This document shows, one piece after another, positions 44,781 through 54,172 of a DNA stretch of 64,000 nucleotides. The translations under genes and the position numbers were made by a program. Source of the DNA: Acidobacteriota bacterium (lineage in GTDB: Bacteria; Acidobacteriota; Blastocatellia; Pyrinomonadales; Pyrinomonadaceae); contig JAHBSJ010000002.1 of assembly GCA_019639155.1 (NCBI GenBank), positions 248,001-312,000 of the forward strand, written 5' to 3'. The notes below the pieces were generated by a model, which was given only the letters and a program-made list of their open reading frames with translations, was not told the origin of the DNA and searched no databases. Each line of letters opens with the position of its first letter. The first letter of the stretch is position 1.

Positions 44781-45791
44781 ATGTCAGAATCGCAAAACAA
44801 CCTGATCTCGCTCGAAGACCTCCAGGTGCATTACCGTATCGGCGGCGGACTATTGAGCCCCGCAAAGATCGTGCGAGCGGTTGACGGCGTATCGCTTGAT
44901 ATAAAAAAGGGCGAGACGCTCGGCCTGGTCGGCGAATCCGGCTGCGGCAAATCCACGCTCGGCAAGGCAATTCTCCGTTTGACCGAACCCACTGGCGGCA
45001 AGGTCTTCTACAACGGAAGCGACCTCGCACATCTGCCGCAAAACAAGATGCGTGACCAGCGAAAGCATCTGCAGATGATCTTTCAGGACCCGTACGCAAG
45101 CCTAAACCCGCGTATGAACGTCGGCCAGATCATCGGCGAGCCGATACGTACGTTCGGACTCGCGAATGGAAATTCTGTCGATAAGATCGTTGGCGAATTA
45201 ATGGAGACCGTGGGTCTGAGCCGCCGTTTCATCAAGCGCTACCCGCACGAATTTTCCGGCGGCCAGCGTCAGCGGATCGGCATTGCACGCGCACTGGCAA
45301 CACAGCCGGAATTCATCGTCGCCGACGAACCTATCTCCGCCCTCGACGTGTCAATTCAGGCTCAGATCATGAACCTGATGGAAAGCCTGCAGGCGGAGCG
45401 CGGTCTGACGTATCTTTTCATTTCCCACGATCTGCGTGCCGTGCGGCACCTTTCGGACCGTGTTGCGGTGATGTATCTGGGCAAGATCGTCGAGCTCGCA
45501 CCCGGCAAGGACATCTACGCCGAGCCGCTTATGCCTTACACCAAGGCGCTAATTTCCGCCGTGCCTGTGCCCGACCCGGAAATTGAGGCAAGACGCGAAC
45601 GTATCATCCTTCAAGGAGATGTTCCTTCGCCGATCGATCCGCCGCCGGGCTGTCATTTTCACACTCGTTGTCCATACGCGATCGAGGAATGCAAACGCAC
45701 CGTTCCCCGGCTTGTCGAGATCAAGCCGCAGCACTTTGCGGCATGCATCCGTATCAGCCCCGAAAATCCGCATATCGAGTCTGTAAAATAA
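44781..45791 (+). CDS. oppF: Peptide ABC transporter ATPase (F type)
   Basis: A 336-residue ATPase, partner of OppD. Walker A is [10 protein letters not shown], signature FSGGQRQR, Walker [12 protein letters not shown]. The C-terminal cysteine region is [17 protein letters not shown]. The ATG at 44781 is chosen because the upstream in-frame start would lie within oppD and adds no conserved residues. This is the last transporter gene; an 88-base leader precedes the GGDEF gene. Confidence 0.95.
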   Translation: MSESQNNLISLEDLQVHYRIGGGLLSPAKIVRAVDGVSLDIKKGETLGLVGESGCGKSTLGKAILRLTEPTGGKVFYNGSDLAHLPQNKMRDQRKHLQMIFQDPYASLNPRMNVGQIIGEPIRTFGLANGNSVDKIVGELMETVGLSRRFIKRYPHEFSGGQRQRIGIARALATQPEFIVADEPISALDVSIQAQIMNLMESLQAERGLTYLFISHDLRAVRHLSDRVAVMYLGKIVELAPGKDIYAEPLMPYTKALISAVPVPDPEIEARRERIILQGDVPSPIDPPPGCHFHTRCPYAIEECKRTVPRLVEIKPQHFAACIRISPENPHIESVK

Positions 45792-45814
45792 CCCTAATTT
45801 TTTATTGAAATTCC

Positions 45815-45863
45815 GCCCCAATTGACCGTTTAAGAGACTACATGTTAAATCGTCTCTTGGGGC
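45815..45863 (+). promoter_or_regulatory. Nested inverted repeats in the GGDEF gene leader
   Basis: AAGAGAC (45832-45838) pairs perfectly with GTCTCTT (45852-45858). GCCCCAA (45815-45821) pairs perfectly with TTGGGGC (45857-45863). The two stems share TT at 45857-45858, so they could stack with a bulge or compete. They end 17 bases before the gene start and could be an operator or RNA structure. Confidence 0.45.
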
Positions 45864-45879
45864 AAAAGGCCGCGGCCGG

Positions 45880-48030
45880 ATGCCCTCCGGCGAGCGGCGT
45901 ATTGCGTTTTTGATGGGCGTCCTTAGCGAAAAGACCATACTCGGGATTCTGCAGCGTATTGCTTACGGCAGCGGCGTCGCGGCGGCGATCACCAACGGCG
46001 GCCGCGAGCATTTCGCCGCAAATAACAATTCCATTTGCAGCTCGCTCAATCCCGACGGTGAATATTCGGCGGCGTGTGCCGCATTTTGCGGACGTGCCCG
46101 TGAGATGGCCGAGAACGCAGGCGGTACAGCGTCATTCATCTGCCATGCGGGACTCAAATGCCGGGCTGCATTGATCCCCGAACTCGGCGACAAAGCTGTT
46201 GTCGCCGGCAGAACATTTCCCAATTCCGCCGCGTACCGCACCGCGACCGCGCGTGCGATGACGGGCGACTGGCAGCATCTCGACCCGGTAAAACTTTTTG
46301 AGAACTCGCCGATCGAAGATTCCGACGAGGTCATCGACAAGACCGCGACCATGATCGGGGCGATGATAACAAAGGCCGCTCTCGCCGCCGAACCGCCGAC
46401 AAAGGCTCAAGAACTGATACTCGAACCGCCGCCGCCTTTTGACCGGCCCGTAAATGAGTCGGCGAATGAACCCGTTCCGCCTTCCGATGTCGATGCCCTG
46501 CCTCCGACGGTCGAAGAGGTCCCATCGACTGCCGCTTTTGATAACGAAGAGGAGCGCAAAGACGCTGCCGAATGGCGTTCATTCATCGCATCGCTCTCGC
46601 GAATGGACTATCGCGAGGCGGCTGAAGCGACTTTGGATACCATCGCGAAGAGTTTCGGGGCCGGATCGGTCATTTGGCTTGACCGCTCGGGCGACACGCT
46701 GCAGAACCTGTGTGCCCGCGGCATTCTCTCCGGACGCCGCGTCACACTCAACATCAAGCCGAACGACCCTCGGCTGGTAGTGGCGGCCCAAATGCGTCGT
46801 CCGCTGGAACTCGGCGAACGAGCTAAAGACGGCAAGCAAAGCACCCGTAGCCTGCAGCTTTTCCCGCTCGGCAGCGATGACACGGTGAATGCCGCTATCG
46901 GAGTTTTCGGCGGGCTGAAGAATGTGAAGGACGCGGTCAAACTTTCCGGCATTTGTGCTTCGCTCGCACCGCAGATCGAGATACTTCGTCTTCGCGACGA
47001 GGTTCGACGCCGCGACGAGATCTCGCGTGCCGTCAGGCGTTTCAGCGACAGCCTGAAACAGGTCGATCGTGAGGACCTCTGGACGCACGTTGCACAAAGC
47101 TCTGCCGAGATGATCGGAGCCGAGCGTGCATCGATATTTATCAACGACGAACGCACAGGCTCGCTCAAACTTCGCGCCGTCGTCGGAGCGGTAAATGAAT
47201 TCGATGTTGACCTCGCTGGTGAGCGCGTGGCAGAGATCGTCTTTGAAAAAGCTGCCCCGCTGATCGTGCCGGACGTAGCAAAAACAGGATTGCCGTCAGT
47301 CGCTGAACGCGGCTATAAGACCCGCTCGTTCCTCGCATGCCCGATCACCCTAGCCGACCGGACGCTTGGGGTCATCTGTTTCGCGGACCGCGTTGACGGT
47401 CTGGAATTTACGCGAAGTTCGCTCGACCTCTTGCTGATGGTCGCTCCCCAGCTTGCGGTCGCGGTAGATCGTGCGGCATTGAAGGACATTGCAGGCGAAT
47501 TCGAACAGCTGTCGGTGACGGACCCGCTGACGGGACTGCTGAATCGCCGGTATATCGAAGCCCGTCTTGAGGAAGAGATCAAGCGGTCGAACAGACATGG
47601 TTTTCCGATGAGCTTCTTGATGCTCGATGTCGACCATTTCAAATCGTACAACGACACGTTCGGACACCCCGCCGGCGACGAGGCGCTGAAGATCGTAGGC
47701 CACGTCATTCGCGAAACACTGCGCGGAGCCGACGTAGCTGCTCGCTATGGCGGCGAGGAGTTTTCCATCTTGCTCCCGCAGACGCCGGGCCACGAAGCAT
47801 CGGCCATTGCCGAACGAATCAGAGCTAATATCGAGAACACAAAATTCCCGCACCGTCAGGTAACGACGAGCATTGGCGTGGCAAGCTGTTCGGCAGAGCT
47901 TTGTGCCGCCGGGCCGATGGTTGATGCCGCGGATAAAGCACTGTACGAGGCAAAACGGCAGGGACGCAATCGTGTGCAGGCGTTTGAGGCGATCGCCCCC
48001 GACGGTGTGATACAAAGAATGAATGGCTGA
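45880..48030 (+). CDS. PocR-GAF-GAF-GGDEF diguanylate cyclase
   Basis: A 716-residue soluble signalling protein. Residues about 20-115 look like a PocR ligand-binding domain, with cysteines around NSICSSL, ACAAFC and the diagnostic CHAGL. A Pro/Glu-rich linker (EPPPPFDRP) is followed by two GAF-like regions (about 230-370 and 385-535) and GGDEF (545-710). The active site is YGGEEF (near residue 624) with an RGAD inhibitory site 5 residues before it, so product-inhibited synthesis of cyclic-di-GMP is expected. The last 8 bases overlap the next gene. No strong Shine-Dalgarno marks the ATG; a second ATG at 45913 is possible. Confidence 0.87.
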   Translation: MPSGERRIAFLMGVLSEKTILGILQRIAYGSGVAAAITNGGREHFAANNNSICSSLNPDGEYSAACAAFCGRAREMAENAGGTASFICHAGLKCRAALIPELGDKAVVAGRTFPNSAAYRTATARAMTGDWQHLDPVKLFENSPIEDSDEVIDKTATMIGAMITKAALAAEPPTKAQELILEPPPPFDRPVNESANEPVPPSDVDALPPTVEEVPSTAAFDNEEERKDAAEWRSFIASLSRMDYREAAEATLDTIAKSFGAGSVIWLDRSGDTLQNLCARGILSGRRVTLNIKPNDPRLVVAAQMRRPLELGERAKDGKQSTRSLQLFPLGSDDTVNAAIGVFGGLKNVKDAVKLSGICASLAPQIEILRLRDEVRRRDEISRAVRRFSDSLKQVDREDLWTHVAQSSAEMIGAERASIFINDERTGSLKLRAVVGAVNEFDVDLAGERVAEIVFEKAAPLIVPDVAKTGLPSVAERGYKTRSFLACPITLADRTLGVICFADRVDGLEFTRSSLDLLLMVAPQLAVAVDRAALKDIAGEFEQLSVTDPLTGLLNRRYIEARLEEEIKRSNRHGFPMSFLMLDVDHFKSYNDTFGHPAGDEALKIVGHVIRETLRGADVAARYGGEEFSILLPQTPGHEASAIAERIRANIENTKFPHRQVTTSIGVASCSAELCAAGPMVDAADKALYEAKRQGRNRVQAFEAIAPDGVIQRMNG

Positions 48031-50182
48031 GCCGAGGCACGATCAGATAGTGGGACGCGTTGCAGCCGATCGGTTTGTCGGCAGGCACGACGACCTTGCG
48101 CGTCTAATTGATCACGCCCGCGGCAACGACGACAACAATGCTGTTGCGGTTCTTGCCGAACCTTTTTCCGGATCGGGCGAATTGCTGAGACAGGCTTACG
48201 ACAGGCTGTTCAAAGAAGGCGGCGAAACGATACCTTTCTTTTTCGACGTCAGAAATTTCCGCGGCGATCTATCGTCGGTTGCCGTCGCGTTCGTTCGCAG
48301 CCTCGCGGTTCAGATCGTCGCTTTCGGCCGGCGCGACCCGAGTTTCCTGCATATTCCGCGTGACCTTATGAGTCTCGCCGACCACGCTGCTCCGAAAGAT
48401 CTCGAGATCGTTACCTCGCTGTCAGAGATCGAACGGAATGGATGCGATGATGTTCAAAGCTGCTTTGCGGCTCCGCTGCTCGCAGCGGCAGGCGGCCGTC
48501 GTTTGGCGGTGTTTGTCGCAGGTGCAGAGTTACTTGCCGGCACGGAAAGCTCTCCGTTAGATCTTCTGGGCACCGGCTATCGTGATCCGCGAGTCCGCCT
48601 TGTCCTGGCGGGTGATAGGCGTGCGATCTACGGCAAGACATCGTTTCAGACGATGGAGCTGTCGTCGCTGGGCGACTCCGATGCTTCAGAAATGGCCGCT
48701 GCGATCGCTTCGTCACGCGACCTGAAGATCGCGGATCACATTTGCGATCTCATCGGTGAGATGTTTACCGGCTCCCCTGCACTGATCTCTGCGTTTTTGC
48801 GAGGCGTTCCCGTGGGCGGCGAGATGACCACCTACGGCGATCTCGCCCGCGAATATGCAGATTCCGTATGCGGCGGCGAACTGTCCCTAGTCATCGACGA
48901 AGCCGTTCGGATGGCGGTTCCGGACATTGAGCTCAGGGCTCGGACGATCTCCATTTTGTGCGCTCACCTCGATGTAAGCGACGGATTTGTTCCGATCTCG
49001 TTCTGGCAAAGGCATCTGAAAGCGTCACCTGACGAAGCTGCAAGGATCGTTGACGCATTGAATTGCGCCGAGTTCATAGACCTGAGCTATGCAGGCACGC
49101 GGATCCGTCAGGAAAAGGTATTTCTGACAGATCATCTTTGGACTGTCCGCAAGCTCAGCCGCTCTGCTCCTCAGCGGGCTCTGATCATTAGCGAACTCGT
49201 CTCCGATGTCGCCGCACGCTCGCCTGAAATGCTCGAAAGGGCTTACCGCAGACGCAAGGCCTTGGGAGTCAGGTCCATTTTAGAGAGTTTCGCATCGCAG
49301 GCCGTTTCGACCGCATTGCTCGATTTCCGGCGTTTTCGAAACGAGCTCCGCGGTGCCGACCCCGACAAGATCGAAAAGGCCCTGAAAGAAGACACGCAAA
49401 AACTAATGCTTCCCGCCGTCTCTTTTGCCGCGAATACGGCTTATTTCTATCCACAGTTCGCTGAGCTTTGCGATCTGGAGCGATCGGCCGTCGGTGTAGG
49501 TACGGCAAATGGCGGCAGCGAACGTGCGGTCTGGCTCGCCGCGGAGATCGAATCAAAGCTCGAAGCTGATGCTGAAACGACCGAATTCTGGTGCGACCGT
49601 CTGGAAATGGCTGCCGCGAATTCCGGTTTTGAGCACTTCACGATCTGGCTGATCGCTCCCGAAGGCTTTTCAGAAGAGGCTCTGGATGTCCTTGATAAAC
49701 GGTATGCATTCGGATCGAGCCGTCGGCAGGTTGAGATGCTCCGTTCGACGCTTGCATCGAATACAAACGCGCCAAAGCCCCGGCCCGCGAACGAATACGA
49801 GATCACCATTCCCACCGGCGAAGAGACAGAGGTCGCCGCGGTTCACGCATTCGAGGAGGCCGCCCGTCGCTTCAACATTCCGCAAAAGACCATAAATCAG
49901 ATCAAAACCGCTCTGGTCGAGGCATGCATCAACGCATCGGAGCATTCTAACAGCCCCGACGGCAAGATCGAATTGCGTTTCGCATTCCTGCCCGAACGCG
50001 TCGATATCGAGGTCTTGAACCGCGGCGTTCGCATGACACGCGAAAAAGCCGACGCCGCAGCCGCCGAGTCTCGCCGCGGCTGGGGCCTGAAACTGATGAA
50101 AGGCCTCATGGACGACGTCAGTATCGAAAGCGGCGAGGGTCGTACAACCGTTCGACTTTCCAAACACATCTCTGCTGAATAA
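48023..50182 (+). CDS. Degenerate P-loop NTPase-like/RsbW-type HATPase fusion protein
   Basis: A 719-residue protein. Residues about 15-420 resemble an AAA/STAND-type ATPase module: RFVGRHDDLARLI, then AVAVLAEPFSGSGELLRQ, where the Walker A lysine is missing. The putative Walker B region (RRLAVFVAGAELLAG) also lacks the usual acidic pair. The C-terminal 140 residues (about 575-719) are a histidine-kinase-like ATPase of the RsbW/anti-sigma type: the N-box ALVEACINASEHS and a GWGLKLMKGLMDDV G2 region, while the G1 box is NRGV rather than DxGxG. It overlaps the GGDEF gene by 8 bases. A partner-switching role controlled by cyclic-di-GMP is conceivable but unproven. Confidence 0.65.
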   Translation: MAEPRHDQIVGRVAADRFVGRHDDLARLIDHARGNDDNNAVAVLAEPFSGSGELLRQAYDRLFKEGGETIPFFFDVRNFRGDLSSVAVAFVRSLAVQIVAFGRRDPSFLHIPRDLMSLADHAAPKDLEIVTSLSEIERNGCDDVQSCFAAPLLAAAGGRRLAVFVAGAELLAGTESSPLDLLGTGYRDPRVRLVLAGDRRAIYGKTSFQTMELSSLGDSDASEMAAAIASSRDLKIADHICDLIGEMFTGSPALISAFLRGVPVGGEMTTYGDLAREYADSVCGGELSLVIDEAVRMAVPDIELRARTISILCAHLDVSDGFVPISFWQRHLKASPDEAARIVDALNCAEFIDLSYAGTRIRQEKVFLTDHLWTVRKLSRSAPQRALIISELVSDVAARSPEMLERAYRRRKALGVRSILESFASQAVSTALLDFRRFRNELRGADPDKIEKALKEDTQKLMLPAVSFAANTAYFYPQFAELCDLERSAVGVGTANGGSERAVWLAAEIESKLEADAETTEFWCDRLEMAAANSGFEHFTIWLIAPEGFSEEALDVLDKRYAFGSSRRQVEMLRSTLASNTNAPKPRPANEYEITIPTGEETEVAAVHAFEEAARRFNIPQKTINQIKTALVEACINASEHSNSPDGKIELRFAFLPERVDIEVLNRGVRMTREKADAAAAESRRGWGLKLMKGLMDDVSIESGEGRTTVRLSKHISAE

Positions 50183-50198
50183 CTCGCTTGGTATCCTT

Positions 50199-50224
50199 CA
50201 GAACATTTAGGCAGAACATTTAGG
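50199..50224. repeat. Tandem duplication of a 13-base unit
   Basis: CAGAACATTTAGG occurs twice in perfect tandem just after the HATPase gene stop. It is not coding. Confidence 0.85.
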
Positions 50225-50261
50225 GCTTCCATTTTCGTATCCAATGTTGTATAAAGGAAAT

Positions 50262-50283
50262 CTATTGCTTCCATAAGCAATAG
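50262..50283. repeat. Perfect 9-base inverted repeat before the carboxypeptidase
   Basis: CTATTGCTT (50262-50270) and AAGCAATAG (50275-50283) flank CCAT. No T-run follows on the plus strand, so it is more likely an operator or RNA stem than a terminator. The surrounding 218-base gap contains no credible gene. Confidence 0.7.
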
Positions 50284-50400
50284 TTAATACAGGCGTGTTG
50301 CCGGTAAAAAACATTGAGAGAGCTTAGCTCTATATGCTATAAAAGAAATAGGCAGCAAACGCCCCTGCGGCCGAAAAGCGACTTCCCCAAACAAAGATCA

Positions 50401-51789
50401 ATGCTAAAAATTGCCCTCCGGTCAAAGCTAATTCTTGCCGTTTTTGCCGTCATCGGCACTTCCGGCGTTGTCGCACAAGACGGCAGGACGCCTTTCATGC
50501 AGGACATCACGGTCGTCCGTGAACCCGTAGCGTCACCAACGCCCGGCGTGCAGCGAACCGGCAGTTCGGCACCGACGATGCCGGTCTCGACCGGCATGAG
50601 GACGTCATTCCCGGCTCTTGCTGCAGCGAGGGTTCCGGGCTACTCGGGCATTTTGATCGAATCGATGGACGGCCTTATCGTTGCCGAATCGAATGCTGAC
50701 ATCGCATTCAATCCGGCATCTAACGTTAAGGTCGCGACTGCCTACGCGGTCCTGAAAACGTTCGGGCCGGAGTTTCGTTTTTTAACAAGTATTTATACCG
50801 ACGGCGGCATCGACCGCTCGACCGGAACACTCCATGGCAACCTCTATGTATCGGGCAAAGATCCGATGTTCGCCTTCCAGCACGGCGTCGCTCTTGCCCA
50901 TGAGCTGAATAAGCTCGGGATCCGCAGCATCGCGGGCGACCTCGTGGTCACCGACAATTTTTCAATGAATTATGCGGCGTCACCCGGCGTGTCGGCACAG
51001 ACGCTGCAGTTAACGCTTGACGCTTCCCGACGCACCGCGGCCGCCACGAAACAATGGAACGAGTTTTTGATGCACTCGGGCCGTTGGGGGACGGTTGCCG
51101 GAACTCCGGACGTAAGGTTCACAGGCGCTGTTTATGTTCAGTCAATACCCAGCAATCTACAGCATTTGTTTACGCACGAATCTACCCCGGTCAAGGAGAT
51201 CCTGAAGGCGGTCCTTTGTTTCTCGAACAACTTCCTGTCAGAACGCCTCGGGGCGCTTTTGGGCGGGCCCTACGCCGTTGCCAGGATCGTTCATCTGAAT
51301 GCGGGCGTCGATCCGTCGGAATTTTCAATTCAGACCGCAAGCGGGCTTGGGATCAACCGCGTGACGCCGAACGCTATGATGAAGCTGCTGCGTTCGCTCC
51401 GCAGCGATCTCGCCCGTTACAAACTCACATTCGCAGACATCATGCCGGTAGCAGGCGTTGACCGCGGTACGCTCGAAGGCCGGTTTGGCGACACGTTCTC
51501 ACGGGCGAGCGTAGTCGGCAAAACGGGCACGCTGCCCCGCGGCGACAGCGGCGTCAGCACGCTCGCGGGCGAGATCAACACAAAAAGCGGACGTTTTCTG
51601 TTCGTGATCTTCAATCAGCGGGGCAATTTCCAGCAGTTCCGAGCTTTCCAAAATTACTTCGTCTCGCTCGTACAGGGCCAACTGGGCGGAGCCGAACCTG
51701 TTCCTTATAATTTCATGTCGCTTGACGCCCGCATGGCTCGCTCCAGGATCACCTATCCTGACGGACGCAGCTTCGGCGGCGAAGAATAG
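50401..51789 (+). CDS. dacB: D-alanyl-D-alanine carboxypeptidase/endopeptidase, PBP4 (S13) type
   Basis: A 462-residue penicillin-binding protein of the S13 family that trims or cleaves murein peptides in the periplasm. A signal peptide (LILAVFAVIGTSGVVAQ) follows the ATG at 50401; an in-frame start at 50314 is less likely. The serine active site is PASNVK (S107, K110), the second motif FSNNFLSE, and the third GKTGTLP (K374). Compared with E. coli DacB the domain II region looks shortened. It precedes murJ by 50 bases, a cell-wall neighbourhood. Confidence 0.88.
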   Translation: MLKIALRSKLILAVFAVIGTSGVVAQDGRTPFMQDITVVREPVASPTPGVQRTGSSAPTMPVSTGMRTSFPALAAARVPGYSGILIESMDGLIVAESNADIAFNPASNVKVATAYAVLKTFGPEFRFLTSIYTDGGIDRSTGTLHGNLYVSGKDPMFAFQHGVALAHELNKLGIRSIAGDLVVTDNFSMNYAASPGVSAQTLQLTLDASRRTAAATKQWNEFLMHSGRWGTVAGTPDVRFTGAVYVQSIPSNLQHLFTHESTPVKEILKAVLCFSNNFLSERLGALLGGPYAVARIVHLNAGVDPSEFSIQTASGLGINRVTPNAMMKLLRSLRSDLARYKLTFADIMPVAGVDRGTLEGRFGDTFSRASVVGKTGTLPRGDSGVSTLAGEINTKSGRFLFVIFNQRGNFQQFRAFQNYFVSLVQGQLGGAEPVPYNFMSLDARMARSRITYPDGRSFGGEE

Positions 51790-51839
51790 ACAGGTTTTTC
51801 CCAACACGCTCAAACGTGAGATAATCTGCCGCGAAAAGC

Positions 51840-53579
51840 ATGTCGGCAGACAACGACCCATCATTGCAGACCACACCCGATCCCAAGATGCCTGCATCTG
51901 ACGGAGCAAAGGTCGCGCGCTTCGCCGGGATCGCGTCGATAGCCATCCTGTTCTCACGTTTTTTCGGCCTGATCCGCGAGATAATATTCGCAAAGTATTT
52001 CGGTGCGGGGTTTCTTTATGACGCGTTCATTGTTGGTTTTCGCGTACCGAATCTTCTTCGCGACCTTTTTGCCGAAGGTGCTTTATCAAACGCGTTCGTT
52101 AAGATCTTCACGGACTACATAACGAACCGAAGCGAAGCCGAGGCGTGGCGTTTGGCGAGCCTTGTATTTAATGTTCTCGCGGTCGTGATGAGCATAATCA
52201 CAATCGCGGGCATATTCCTTTCACCGCTTTTCGTAAAGATCATCACCTACAACTACCTCGGCGATCCGAACCATTATTACCCCGCCGAAAAGGCTGCATT
52301 AGCGACCGTGCTGATGCAGATAATGTTCCCCTTCATCCTGCTCGTGGCGATGGCCGCACTCGCGATGGGCGTGCTGAATACAAAGGGGCGTTTCGGGATA
52401 CCGGCGTCGGCTTCGACGGCGTTCAATATCACGTCGATCGTTGTCGGGCTCGGCCTGGCGTATTGGTTAAGCGGCGGCGGCTGGGAACGCTCGATCGACA
52501 AGCTCTCTATTCCGGCAGAGACCGCGCAATGGGCGATCATCGGAATGGCGATCGGCACGCTGGTCGGCGGAGCCGCGCAGCTCCTGATACAAATTCCTTC
52601 GCTTTACAAGGTTGGCTTCCGTTTTCGGCCGAATTTCAATTTACGTGACGAAGGGCTGCACCGTGTCATGCGATTGATGGCGCCCGCGATCATCGGAACA
52701 GGTGCGATCCAAATAAAGGTGCTTGTTGACACCATCGTCGCTTCGGGTATCGACGGCGGTGCGTCGTGGCTCAGCTATGCATTTCGGCTAATGATGTTCC
52801 CGATAGGCGTGATCGGCGTGTCGGTCGGGACCGCCGCAATTCCGACGCTGTCCCGGCTGGCATCTGAGGGCAATACTATACGATTTCGCAACACGCTTTC
52901 CGATGCTGTAAAGCTCGTTATCCTCGTCGCCGTTCCGTCGGCGTGCGGGCTGATAGTGCTTAGCGAGCCGATCATCAGCCTTCTTTTTCAACGCGGCGAG
53001 TTCACGCCGTTCGATACCGATATGACGGCATGGGCTCTCACGGGTTACGCCATTGGTTTGGCGGGCTATGCGTCGATCAAGGTGCTTTCACCCGGCTTCT
53101 TTGCTCTTGAGGACGGCAAAACACCGATGCTCGTCAGTTTGGCGTCGATCGTGATCCACGTCCCTGCGAGTTTCCTGCTGATGCAGCTTCTTTCCACGGT
53201 CGGCGTGACGCCTGAACGCCCGAACGGATACGGACACGTCGGCGTTGCACTCGCCACGACATTGGTTTCGATCGCGAACTTCCTTGCCCTTTTGTTTCTC
53301 ATGCGCCGCCGCATCAAACGCATCAACGGCGGCGAAATAATGGCGTCTCTGGCAAAAACGGCGGCCGCATCGGCGGTCATGGCAGCTTCGGCATTCGGGG
53401 TTTATTACGCAATAAAGGACATCTTTCCCGCGAAAGCTCTCCTCGTGCAAATGTTTGACGCATTCGTGCCGATCGCGGCCGCGGTCGTCGTGTTTGTCAT
53501 CGCTGCAAAGCTGCTCCGCATCAGTGAGATGGAAAAGATATTCGGAGTATTTCAAAAGAAATTCGGATTCGGTAAATAG
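51840..53579 (+). CDS. murJ: Lipid II flippase MurJ
   Basis: A 579-residue integral membrane protein of the MviN/MurJ family with about 14 helices. It moves lipid II across the inner membrane for peptidoglycan synthesis. GLIREIIFAKYFGAG, FRVPNLLRDLFAEGALSNAFVKIF and FPIGVIGVSVGTAAIPTLS are the conserved landmarks, including the central arginine region. The N-terminal 30 residues are polar and variable. The next gene starts 2 bases after its stop. Confidence 0.95.
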   Translation: MSADNDPSLQTTPDPKMPASDGAKVARFAGIASIAILFSRFFGLIREIIFAKYFGAGFLYDAFIVGFRVPNLLRDLFAEGALSNAFVKIFTDYITNRSEAEAWRLASLVFNVLAVVMSIITIAGIFLSPLFVKIITYNYLGDPNHYYPAEKAALATVLMQIMFPFILLVAMAALAMGVLNTKGRFGIPASASTAFNITSIVVGLGLAYWLSGGGWERSIDKLSIPAETAQWAIIGMAIGTLVGGAAQLLIQIPSLYKVGFRFRPNFNLRDEGLHRVMRLMAPAIIGTGAIQIKVLVDTIVASGIDGGASWLSYAFRLMMFPIGVIGVSVGTAAIPTLSRLASEGNTIRFRNTLSDAVKLVILVAVPSACGLIVLSEPIISLLFQRGEFTPFDTDMTAWALTGYAIGLAGYASIKVLSPGFFALEDGKTPMLVSLASIVIHVPASFLLMQLLSTVGVTPERPNGYGHVGVALATTLVSIANFLALLFLMRRRIKRINGGEIMASLAKTAAASAVMAASAFGVYYAIKDIFPAKALLVQMFDAFVPIAAAVVVFVIAAKLLRISEMEKIFGVFQKKFGFGK

Positions 53580-53581
53580 TT

Positions 53582-54085
53582 ATGATCAAAGACTTTAGCG
53601 GGACAAAACCGAAGATACACCCGACCGCGTTCATCACTGACGACGCGATCGTCATTGGCGATGTCGAGGTCGGCGAGGATGCGAGTATTTGGTTCGGGTC
53701 GATCGTCCGCGGCGATGTAAATTACATTCGGATCGGCGCCCGAACGAACATACAGGACGCTACCGTTATCCACGTAAGCTCAAAAACACATCCGACCATC
53801 CTTGAAGACGAGATAACCGTCGGCCACCGTGTGACCTTGCACGGCTGCCACGTCGAGAGCGGCTGCCTGATCGGTATAAGTGCGATATTGATGGACGGCG
53901 TCCGCGTAGGACGTCAATCGCTGGTAGGTGCGGGAACACTGTTAACGCCGGGAACACAGATTCCGCCGCGTTCGCTCGTTATCGGCTCGCCCGGCCGCGT
54001 AAAGCGCGAACTGACGGACGACGAGATCGCTTTCCTCGACCGCTCCTGGCGAAATTACACTGAATTAAAGAAACATTATATTTAA
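53582..54085 (+). CDS. Gamma-carbonic anhydrase family protein
   Basis: A 167-residue left-handed beta-helix protein built of hexapeptide repeats (VIGDVEVGEDASIWFGSI, YIRIGARTNIQDATVIHV). The three zinc histidines are visible in VIHVSS and GHRVTLHGC. It is the YrdA/PaaY-type small gamma-carbonic anhydrase; whether it is active with CO2 or acts as a structural protein is unclear. It follows murJ by 2 bases and is followed by a repeat-containing gap. Confidence 0.9.
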   Translation: MIKDFSGTKPKIHPTAFITDDAIVIGDVEVGEDASIWFGSIVRGDVNYIRIGARTNIQDATVIHVSSKTHPTILEDEITVGHRVTLHGCHVESGCLIGISAILMDGVRVGRQSLVGAGTLLTPGTQIPPRSLVIGSPGRVKRELTDDEIAFLDRSWRNYTELKKHYI

Positions 54086-54091
54086 ACGGCT

Positions 54092-54158
54092 GAGACGCCG
54101 AGACACAGAGAACTTCCGATTGCTTGATTTAATTCTCCGCGTCTCAGCGTCTCTGCGG
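54092..54158. repeat. Imperfect 20-base inverted repeat with period-8 tandem phrase
   Basis: A left arm (54092-54111, beginning GAGACGCCGAGAC) faces a right arm (54134-54153, ending AGCGTCTC) with few mismatches. The right side consists of three 8-base units, CTCCGCGT, CTCAGCGT and CTCTGCGG (54135-54158). The hairpin ends 14 bases before hisS. Confidence 0.75.
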
Positions 54159-54172
54159 TAGAATTACTATCT

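Noticed and set aside
50314..50400. Longer carboxypeptidase start at 50314
   Set aside because: It would put about 29 polar residues before a clear signal peptide that begins at the ATG at 50401.
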